Of a stretch of 43,321 bases of DNA, positions 11,185 to 18,853 are shown piece by piece. A program made the position numbers and the translations under genes. Positions within the stretch are counted from its first letter, which is position 1. The number at the start of each line of letters is the position of its first letter. The stretch is from Nemertoderma westbladi (taxonomy: Eukaryota; Xenacoelomorpha; Nemertodermatida; Nemertodermatidae): NCBI GenBank assembly GCA_032718475.1, contig JAUCBJ010008072.1, positions 1-43,321 on the forward strand, in the 5' to 3' direction. The notes beneath the pieces are model-generated. The model made no database searches. It worked only from the letters and a program-made list of their open reading frames with translations, and was not told the origin of the DNA.

Positions 11185-11189
11185 GTCTA

Positions 11190-11471
11190 CTCCGACAAAA
11201 CAAAATCACTCTGCTACGAATCAACCACCTCCATTACCAGCTCCACAGATAGGACAGTACCCAGTCGCCTTTGGTCCGACAGTCGATGGTTCAGCTCCAT
11301 CTACTCCGACAATACAAAATCACTCTGCTACGAATCAACCACCTCCATTACCAGCTCCACAGATAGGACAGTACCCAGTCGCCTTTGGTCCGACAGTCGA
11401 TGGTTCAGCTCCGTCTACTCCGACAATACAAAATCACTCTGCTACGAATCAACCACCTCCATTACCAGCTC
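11190..11471 (+). pseudogene. Proline-rich 38-aa repeat protein, middle part
   Basis: Continues the array after the LTR insertion. Two full repeats centre on PQIGQYPVAFGP (codons from 11255 and 11369), and a third unit is cut by the TIR element at 11472. The frame is the same as in the other blocks and has no stop. The 11369 unit continues at 13160 once the TIR element and its short target duplication are removed, giving exactly 114 bp. Function unknown. Confidence 0.68.
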
Positions 11472-13159
11472 CCCAGTTAAACATGAGTATGTGTTTCATA
11501 TATGGTTGCCATAAATAATTCGACATGTGATACATATATGTAAATGTTAGTGTTGTCAAATGTGATCCATATGTGGAATGTTCACATGTGATACACATAT
11601 GTTTTTCATGTGACAAGTGCGACAAAAAGAGTAAAAATTTAAACAGACCGACCAATCACTGGTGTTGGTCTGCATTTCCTATAGAGAGGTGGGGGGGGGG
11701 GGGGGGTAGCCTACCTCAGTACCTTATCCAATCCTACACCCTATCCTACGGCCCTACACCTACCCTATATATTTAGAGAAGGAAGCATCGGAGTATATAT
11801 GAAAATACTTAATCCATAGTGATATGAGAGTATCCTTAATAGATTTTGGTGATGATCCGTAAATTCATATTCTATTAGTTAGATTTAATTAAGTTATCTA
11901 ATTTTAAGCTATAATAGATTATTCATTTTGATAAATCTTCGAAAATTAATTAATTCTAAGATCATATAATTGCTCATATGATATTTTATATCTAATTTTA
12001 AGACATCTTTTCCATACAACATATATATACCACATATGAAACATATGTTCAATTTTTAACGGGATAAGAACTGCAATAGGGCTGCCTACCATACAGATGG
12101 TATAGTGCATGTATGTTATCTGTCTATGTCTGTACCCCTTACTGATACTTAGCAGCGCAGATGACAATGCACAACCACAACCTGACAAGTGGAAACCACC
12201 GTACAGCCATACATATGTTTGTCTAATTCTGTTAAAACAGCACTGTACAATGCACATGCACAGCACAATGTGCATAGTGCAAGGCAGAAAGCAGGCAAGT
12301 CACACACTGCATCACTGAACAATTGAGTGGACTATGATAAGCGGTAGGCTTGTGCAACGCATTATGCTGTTATGGGTAAAATATAAAATAATTTGCGATT
12401 CACTAGCCAAACTGCAAGCAACACTGACGTGGTTAAGAAGAAAGATTGCAGGATCAGACTATGAAATGCCTATCATTTTAAGAATGTGTCCCACCACCAG
12501 CCCTCAAATGCAATAAACAAAACAATTGGACGATCGAGACTATATATGGTTACTTCAATTTAGTGTCCATACAGCCTTCACAGATCATTTAAATCTTATA
12601 GCAGGCTTATGTATTGACTATACATTATATGGTTAAATAGCAGGTACTTTGAAAATACAGTATAACAAAAAATATAGATTCAACGTATTATACTGCTGAT
12701 TAAAACGATATTTGTTCTTAATGCAAAAAGCTGAGTAGTGACATCAACAAATTCCGCATCCCCCCTCGCTATTCTTTTCTGTACATGTATTACTGTAAGG
12801 CCTGTATTACCATAAGGCAAACATGTGTGCAACATATAAAATCCATGAACTGGATTACACAATTACGAATTGAATAGTTTATGGATTTAAATTTAACTTC
12901 GGAGTCTTGGCTATGGCTATTTCACATATGCTCGACATATATTATTCACATGCGCATTCTCACACATTTATTTATGATAAATTCATATGTTCAACATATA
13001 AATACCATAAATGGCGATACACACATTCTAAGTGTATGTAACACCGCATGCGTGACATGTATTATTCATACATGAGCATAAAAACCCAATTTCAAGACAC
13101 ACCTATTCCATACAACATATATATACCACATATGAAACATAAGTTCATGTTTAACTGGG
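11472..13159. mobile_element. TIR transposon inserted in the repeat array
   Basis: The ends read CCCAGTTAAACATGA from 11472 and the reverse complement of the same 15 bases ending at 13159. Homology then continues through TGTTTCATAT to about 35 bp. The target duplication is short, TC or TCC depending on where the ends are placed. Removing the element restores the 114-bp period exactly. The interior has many subterminal palindromes of the CATATG type (cacatatgt, tcatatgaaacatatg) and no transposase frame. About 75 bp of the right terminus is repeated internally in the same orientation at roughly 11990-12063, suggesting a nested or composite history. Superfamily unassigned. Confidence 0.75.
11686..11706. 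repeat. Poly-G run
   Basis: A homopolymeric G tract within the TIR element, followed by a pyrimidine-rich stretch with short cctaccctat/cctacacc repeats. Its length is probably unreliable in the assembly. Confidence 0.85.
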
Positions 13160-13781
13160 TCCACAGATAGGACAGTACCCAGTCGCATTTGGTCCGACAG
13201 TCTATGGTTCACCTCCAACAATACAAAATCACTCTACTACGAATCAACCACCTCCATTACCAGTTCCACAGATAGGACAGTACCCAGTCGCATTTGGTCC
13301 GACAGTCGATGGTTCAGCTCTGTCTACTCCGACAATACAAAATCACTCTGCTACGAATCAACCACCTCCATTACCAGCTCCACAGATAGGACATTACCCA
13401 GTCGCATTTGGTCCGACAGTCGATGGTTCAGCTCAGTCTACTCCGACAATACAAAATCACTCTGCTACAAATCAACCACCTCCTTTACCTGCTCCACAGA
13501 TAGGACAGTACCCAGTCGCCTTTGTTCCGACAGTCCATGGTTCAGCTCCGACAATACAAAATCACTCTACTACGAATCAACCAGCTCCACAGATAGGACA
13601 GTACCCAGTCGCCTTTAGTCCGACAGTCGATGGTTCAGCTCCGTCTACTCCGACAATACAAAATCACTCTGCTACGAATCAACCACCTCCTTTACCTGCT
13701 ACACAGATACAACAATACCCAGTCGCCATTAATCCGACAGCTCAACAAGGTCCGACATTCAATAATTCAGATCGCAAACAG
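13160..13781 (+). pseudogene. Proline-rich 38-aa repeat protein, 3' part ending at a splice donor
   Basis: Six more repeats, with the QYPVA/HYPVA core at 13173, 13278, 13392, 13506, 13599 and 13713. Steps are 105, 114, 114, 93 and 114 bp, all multiples of three, so the frame is never lost. The last repeat is divergent (PATQIQQYPVAINPTAQQ) and is followed by a short polar stretch to DRKQ. The exon then ends at CAG followed by GTAAGT at 13782. Preservation of frame through length changes argues that this array was translated. No known domain. Together with the earlier blocks the gene holds at least 16 repeats, roughly 600 residues. Confidence 0.7.
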
Positions 13782-13971
13782 GTAAGTTTAGTTTATTTAT
13801 TTATTTCTACTTGTCCACACCATGCAGAGTCAAAAGCCTTAAATAAGTAAACTAATATTCGCAAGTCTTTATATAAAATATACATTACTCTAACAATAGA
13901 ATAATTGTTGTAAAAATAACACAATAAAAATTTATTACTAATGTAAATTAATATAACTTTTTAATTTTCAG
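13782..13971 (+). other. Intron of the repeat-protein gene
   Basis: A 190-bp intron starting GTAAGT and ending in a pyrimidine-rich tract, tttttaattttcag. The second half (from about 13848) is repeated at 15690-15815, before the second copy of the following exon. Confidence 0.65.
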
Positions 13972-14425
13972 ATAAAAATTCTAAAAAAAAAATTCATCGG
14001 TTGGAAAATCAAAAACGTATGAATAACGAGCCCAAAAAGAAACGCCAACATGAGAATTATACAAACTAACATCGTTAACAGTATGCCACGATCTGAGGGT
14101 GGAGAAGTTTGAGGCTATACAATACACAAACTCTACATATCAGTTACTAAGTTTGTGCAGTATATAGCGAAATTGGAGAAGGCTATAAAAACGGCTATAT
14201 TTCGGATAGAATTTGAAATATAACAAAAACATTGATTTTTTAAATAATCTATTCCATCCATTATCCCTTTTAGATAAGATCTGGAATGTTTCCATTCTTT
14301 AAACTCCAAATTTTGCGTTTTTTTAACATTTAAAGTATTAATTTAAATAAACTAGATATTTATTAACTTAATCTACACAACATACTATAATTAAGGGTGA
14401 TGGACCAGCGAAAAATTTAAAGTTT
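13848..14425 (+). repeat. 3' module, copy S1
   Basis: About 570 bp covering intron 3' half, basic exon and downstream flank. It is repeated with scattered substitutions at 15690-16250. Shared phrases include gtatgccacgatctgagg, aaacggctatatttcgg and gatggaccagcgaaaaattt. The helicase remnant begins immediately after this copy. Confidence 0.88.
13972..14069 (+). pseudogene. Basic terminal exon of the repeat-protein gene, copy S1
   Basis: After the acceptor AG at 13970-13971 the exon should encode a basic tail containing LENQKRMNNEPKKKR and ending near YTN. As written, a run of ten As (13983-13992) puts it out of frame and it stops at 14020; eleven As would open it to 14069. The homologous exon at 15816 lacks this A-rich insertion and is open. 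KKKR/KKKH with flanking basic residues resembles a nuclear localisation signal, which sits oddly with the N-terminal myristoylation signal. Confidence 0.55.
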
Positions 14426-14432
14426 TTATTAG

Positions 14433-15627
14433 TACCAGTGTACTGAACAAGTAGCTAATATTGAGAGTATGAGACACAGAAATTTAGTTGATTCACTATA
14501 TGAGAAAGATGGTTTGGTATTACCTGATGAGCAGGGTGTTTTACCACAGGATCGACAATTAATAACTGCTACCCGAGAATGCCCTCTTAATTGGAAACCT
14601 CTTTTGAAATCAGTTCAAGGACAATCACAGGATTCCATTGCTGAGCAACGAGATATGTTGCAGATATTAGTAAATGCTATTGATGAATATCAGCATCCAT
14701 CAACAACATTTGTCCATTCTCCATGGTTAGTAGGAGCACCAGGTGTAGGAAAGACAACAGTAATGTTGGAAGCTATGGCTTACATACAGCCTTGCATGTG
14801 GTCTGAATGTTATGCTCACAGCAATTACAAGTTAGAGAGCCAGAGTATTAGGGGGTGAACATCTTCATTTACTTATGCCATATGGTGTTCATCATGGTAA
14901 AATAACATCTACAGGATTAGCTCAAGAATGTCTCTTAAGTTTAGCAAAAAGTCCATCTAAACTTACTTTACTTAAACGATTGAATATCATTTTCTTTGAG
15001 GAGTGTGGCATGCTTTCTTGTGAACAACTAGCAGCCATTGATCTCATACTGCATAGAATATGTAACACACAAAGGCCATTTGGTGGAAAATTATTCATAG
15101 GATGTGGAGATCATTGTCAACTAGAGCCTGTTGAGGGTCGAGTAGTTTGGCTTAGTACTCATTTTATTACAACCTTTACTGTTATGGTTTGCAGACATTT
15201 TGTTCGTAGTGCAAATGATGAAGAATTGCAACTAGTTATAACAATCTTGCGCACATCAAACCCATCTCCTAATTTGATTGATCAAATGATAGGAATATTA
15301 AAGAGACGCTGTAACTTCCTTGATAGCTGGGATGATGTCCCAGATGATGTCTTAAAGGTTGTAGGAACTCGGGCTGGTGAACAGGAAGTATTACAAAAAT
15401 ATCTTTCACAGCACCGAAACGAAGTTGGAACAGTTTCTATCACTAGCCATGATCAGGTAACTAGTGGGAATCCTTCGGAGGATAATTGTTGGAGGGATAC
15501 CGATTCACCTAGTATTATTAATTTTATAACAAGATCATGTCGTGAGCCACTTGATTTGATTCTGTTCCTTAACCAGATCCTCCGTTTTACATTTAATAGA
15601 CAACCAGATCCTCCGTTTTACATTTAA
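14433..15627 (+). pseudogene. PIF1-family helicase remnant, locus A
   Basis: The frame is open from a possible acceptor (ttttattag, AG at 14431-14432) and contains Walker A GAPGVGKTT. A frameshift near 14795 follows, then a motif-Ia-like RARVLGGEHLHLLMP with one in-frame TAG just before it. Next come Walker B FEECGM, PFGGKLFIGCGDHCQLEP (motif III) and a later VVGTRAGEQEVL segment. This order fits the SF1B PIF1/Helitron helicases. The C-terminal helicase motifs are incomplete; the frame ends in a 31-bp tandem duplication. Read with the 16.7-kb domain and the homologous 37.8-kb locus, it is probably the helicase half of a Helitron-like protein. No HUH replicase domain is visible. Confidence 0.72.
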
Positions 15628-15631
15628 TAGA
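15570..15631. repeat. 31-bp tandem duplication at the helicase 3' end
   Basis: The phrase accagatcctccgttttac occurs twice in succession with its following catttaatagac, so the encoded FTFNRQ segment is duplicated just before the stop. Confidence 0.93.
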
Positions 15632-15689
15632 CAGAGTGAGCAACCAAAGTTTTCAAATGGTCAATTGTGTCTGCATACTAAAGTAAACT

Positions 15690-16250
15690 AATATACTAAT
15701 AGTCGCAAGTCTTTATATATAAAATATACATTACTCTAACAATAGAATAATTGTTGTAAAAATAACACAATAAAAATTTATTACTAATGTAAATTAATAA
15801 CTTTTTAATTTTCAGATAAAAATTCATCAGTTGGAAAATCAAAAACGTATGAATAACGAGCCCAAAAAGAAACACCGACATGAGAATTATACAAACTACC
15901 GTTGTTAACAGTATGCCACGATCTGAGGGCGGAGAAGTTTGAGGCTATACAATACACAAACTCTCATATCAGTTACTAAGTTTGTGCAGTATATAGCGAA
16001 ATTGGAGAAGGCTATAAAAACGGCTATATTTCGGATAGAATTTGAAATATAACAAAAACATTGATTTTTTAAATAATCTATTCCATCCATTATCCCTTTT
16101 AGATAAGATCTGGAATGTTTCCATTCTTTAAACTCCAAATTTTGCGTTTTTTTAACATTTAAAGTATTAATTTAAATAAACTAGATATTTATTAACTTAA
16201 TCTACGCAACATACTACAATTAAGGTTGATGGACCAGCGAAAAATTTGGT
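15690..16250 (+). repeat. 3' module, copy S2
   Basis: Second copy of the segment at 13848-14425, here downstream of the helicase remnant instead of the repeat array. The copies are roughly 95% alike by eye. The main difference is the A-rich insertion in exon copy S1. Confidence 0.88.
15816..15908 (+). CDS. Basic terminal exon, copy S2 (open)
   Basis: After the acceptor ttaattttcag (ending 15815) the exon encodes IKIHQLENQKRMNNEPKKKH, then a short tail to a TAA at 15906-15908: 30 residues, strongly basic, NLS-like. It lies 3' of the helicase remnant, so a transcript could splice helicase coding sequence to it just as the repeat gene splices to copy S1. No matching donor is obvious between 15631 and 15690. 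Alternatively it is simply the 3' end of another copy of the repeat gene. Confidence 0.5.
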   Translation: MKIHQLENQKRMNNEPKKKHRHENYTNYRC

Positions 16251-16365
16251 TAGTTTTTAAAAATTTAAAGGGTAAATCTAAATACTAAATTTATATTTAT
16301 TTATGTAGTGTAAACACTACAACAGCCGCGAGCGATAATTAATTCTCATACATTGCAACCAAATT

Positions 16366-16503
16366 CTGTACCACCATTAAATCTTTATTTTTTTATACAT
16401 CATTATAAAAGATAACAAAAGTACTGCAAAATAAAATTTTGAAGTAAATTAGACTAAATTACTAGATCTAAATTTGTTGATTAATTATTATATTAAAACA
16501 ATA
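16366..16503 (+). repeat. 5' region of the MGNFFTK gene, copy P2
   Basis: Repeats 6775-6916 with few substitutions and ends at the second ATG. Copy S2 lies directly upstream, so the end of one copy and the start of the next are adjacent, as in a tandem arrangement. Confidence 0.75.
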
Positions 16504-16623
16504 ATGGGGAACTTTTTTACAAAAACGATTTCAACCAATCAAATTTCACATCCCAACGATCATTTTTTCGATCATTTTTTATTTATTCGTACGACTACTA
16601 GAACTGGAGATTATACAATTTGA
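16504..16623 (+). CDS. Short ORF with myristoylation-like start (MGNFFTK), copy 2
   Basis: A 39-residue frame starting MGNFFTKTISTNQISHPND and then an aromatic stretch (HFFDHFLFI). The first residues match the start of the repeat gene at 6917. Here the A run is shorter and the frame continues through PND without interruption, but the proline-rich repeats are absent and a stop follows at 16621. It is probably the N-terminus of a copy that lost its repeat block. Confidence 0.5.
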   Translation: MGNFFTKTISTNQISHPNDHFFDHFLFIRTTTRTGDYTI

Positions 16624-16711
16624 AGATCTCCGATGACCAATAAGTCTATTCCGTGTAATCCCGCGAAGACCACAGGTTATTCGAGTCCCGTCTTCATAAT
16701 AAGATTCTAAA

Positions 16712-17245
16712 AGAGAAGGAAAAAAAAAGAAACAAAGACTGCAATTAAGTCAAGGGAAATGGGATATCCAGAGGTTGTACATAATCTTCTAGGGTTTCCA
16801 TATATCCGAACCAATGTTGAATTTGTTCATGTATCGACCCTGACTCCTGAATATAGACATGGCATTGTGAAATATACACAGGGAGATGTAGGTATATTGG
16901 AATGTGTCCAAGCACGCGATGCAATAGTTGGACTACCTGAATGGCGTCAATTTACTGACAATCAGGTTCTTACAGTTCACGAGATGGGGAATAGTGAGTA
17001 TATTGCCGACTCCATAACATCCTTTAGTATCAGAGCTCCTGAACTCCGAGTTTTTGATAAAGTTTTCTTTGAATGCTTTGGTATTATAGGGAAAGTACAG
17101 AAATATCATTGTCACTTAGAACTTAAGAAATTCCGATGGATTGATGGCAATAAACGTCGTTGGAAACTAAGGCCTACTGGCATTCCAATAGCTGTGGAAT
17201 TTCTTACACGTAAAGCTGCGAATGGGAATATTATTGTGGAAAGTG
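16712..17245 (+). pseudogene. Helitron-like pre-helicase domain, locus A fragment
   Basis: The open frame has a basic start, then YPEVVHNLLGFPY, VEFVHVSTLTPEYR, SIRAPELRVF and WIDGNKRR. It aligns with the protein at 37.9-38.6 kb (IPELARFALGYPY, ADFIHISTLPPEYR, NIRPPEIVIF, WIDGYN). In Helitron-like proteins a segment with an LLGFP/LLGYP phrase and a later PPE phrase lies between replicase and helicase. Here it stands 3' of the helicase remnant, so the locus is rearranged. The last few codons of the ORF (to 17259) are really antisense LINE sequence; the junction is near 17243. Confidence 0.6.
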
Positions 17246-17730
17246 ATATACCTCTGTAATTATCTTTGCAGGTCATATCACCTGTCCTATCCTTAACCAG
17301 AGGTATTATATTCGATTCCATCATGGCGGAGGGCATATAATTATGGATAAACAGAGAATTTAATAAAATACAAATGGAATGAATAAGGTTGAACCCACAC
17401 CCATTTATGAAATGTTCAGCTGTCAGATTGTCTGGCCCAGAGGCTTTACCAGTGGGCAGACTCAGTATAGAATCGAGAACTTCCTTAAATGATACATGAG
17501 TATATCCCGTGTCAATACTTGTATCAAGACGCATATTGACAGAGGTACTCGATGTATCATCTTTAACACAGTTAAATATATCTTTAAAATGGTTCATCCA
17601 CATATTGCTAATATTAGAAGCACCAATGCTGTCCCCTACTTTATTGGGCAATGGGGTTTTACAATTTGAATGACTACGAACCTGGGACCAGAATTCCCGG
17701 CTGGAGTTGTCAGAGAGTAAATTCTGTGCT
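17243..17730 (-). pseudogene. APE-type LINE reverse transcriptase fragment
   Basis: Minus strand: SREFWSQVRS, then KVGDSIGASN, SLPTGKASGPDNLTAEHF, SNIIPLVKDRTGD and KDNYRGISLST. These are the segment before the RT domain and RT motifs 1-2 of a non-LTR retrotransposon. It is truncated at RGISLST at the 17243 end, and at the other end runs directly into the 24-bp minisatellite. The reading frame is clean over about 150 codons. It is a different lineage from the LINE at 18.8-23.2 kb, which lacks these phrases and lies on the other strand. Confidence 0.8.
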
Positions 17731-18648
17731 CGGTACCCCGACACCAACCCGGCTCGGTACCCCGACACCAACCCGGCTCGGTACCCCGACACCAACCCGG
17801 CTCGGTGCCCCGACACCAACCCGGCTCGGTGCCCCGACACCAACCCGGCTCGGTACCCTGACACCAACCCGGCTCGGTACCCTGACACCAACCCGGCTCG
17901 GTACCCCGACACCAACCCGGCTCGGTACCCTGACACCAACCCGGCTCGGTACCCTGACACCAACCCGGCTCGGTACCCCGACACCAACCCGGCTCGGTAC
18001 CCCGACACCAACCCGGCTCGGTACCCCGACACCAACCCGGCTCGGTACCCCGACACCAACCCGGCTCGGTACCCCGACACCAACCCGGCTCGGTACCCCG
18101 ACACCAACCCGGCTCGGTACCCTGACACCAACCCGGCTCGGTACCCCGACACCAACCCGGCTCGGTACCCCGACACCAACCCGGCTCGGTACCCCGACAC
18201 CAACCCGGCTCGGTACCCCGACACCAACCCGGCTCGGTACCCCGACACCAACCCGGCTCGGTACCCTGACACCAACCCGGCTCGGTACCCCGACACCAAC
18301 CCGGCTCGGTACCCCGACACCAACCCGGCTCGGTACCCCAACACCAACCCGGCTCGGTGCCCCGACACCAACCCGGCTCGGTACCCCGACACCAACCCGG
18401 CTCGGTACCCCGACACCAACCCGGCTCGGTACCCTGACACCAACCCGGCTCGGTACCCCGACACCAACCCGGCTCGGTACCCCGACACCAACCCGGCTCG
18501 GCACCCCGACACCAACCCGGCTCGGTGCCCCGACACCAACCCGGCTCGGTACCTTGACACCAACCCGGCTCGGTACCTTGACACCAACCCGGCTCGGTAC
18601 CCTGACACCAACCCGGCTCGGTACCCCGACACCAACCCGGCTCAGTGC
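17729..18648. repeat. 24-bp minisatellite, 38 units
   Basis: The unit CGGTACCCCGACACCAACCC plus GGCT is repeated 38 times with C/T and A/G variants (ccccg/ccctg, gtac/gtgc). It has no stop in any of the six frames and its length is a multiple of three, so long ORFs appear on both strands (ARYPDTNP, LGTPTPTR, AGLVSGYR, SRVGVGVP repeats). These are not taken as genes. Each unit contains the palindrome GGTACC. GC content contrasts sharply with the flanks. Confidence 0.97.
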
Positions 18649-18811
18649 CATGAGGTACCTGAAGAGAAGGTTCTCCTTAAGTACAACAGACCAGTAGTAG
18701 ATGCTTTTATTTCGTTACTGCGAGCTATAAATATAATCTTTAACATTTTTACAAAGAACCATTGAACCATATAATAACCATAACCAACCGTAATAACTAA
18801 CATATCACTAA
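18649..18811 (+). other. Segment between minisatellite and LINE frame
   Basis: Contains a short open run (EVPEEKVLLKYN, then RPVVDAFISLLRAIN) continuing from the minisatellite frame to a stop at 18763. Unrecognised. It could be a captured exon fragment or the 5' UTR of the LINE, whose left boundary is not defined. Confidence 0.3.
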
Positions 18812-18853
18812 ACTATTTCATTCAAGTGCGGAATAATTTTAATATGCATAATA

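Larger units (their letters stand above)
7886..11189. mobile_element. LTR-type element inserted in the repeat array
   Basis: The insertion spans 7891-11184, begins TGTAAAAGC and ends GCGTACA (TG...CA). It is flanked by the 5-bp direct repeat GTCTA (7886-7890 and 11185-11189), as expected of an LTR retroelement. Removing the element plus one GTCTA restores the 114-bp register exactly. A 906-bp direct repeat (8215-9120 and 10279-11184) makes up most of each putative LTR. The 3' copy lacks the first ~324 bp of the 5' copy, suggesting a deletion from the interior into its 5' part. No gag or pol is present and no tRNA-like primer-binding site is evident at 9121, so it is non-autonomous. The repeats look identical where compared, so insertion was recent. 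Confidence 0.75.

Noticed and set aside
11946-12318. 109-codon minus-strand ORF and overlapping 69-codon plus-strand ORF
   Set aside because: Inside the TIR element, rich in His, Met, Tyr and Cys from catatg repeats, with no transposase motif.
17112-18635. 507-codon minus-strand ORF combining AGLVSGYR repeats, an RT fragment and a C-terminal extension
   Set aside because: It is a chimera of minisatellite read-through, a LINE fragment and antisense of the LLGFPY-domain sequence. Only the LINE part is coding.
17651-18765. 348- and 352-codon plus-strand repeat ORFs and the 313-codon minus-strand ORF
   Set aside because: All are produced by a stop-free 24-bp minisatellite open in every frame.
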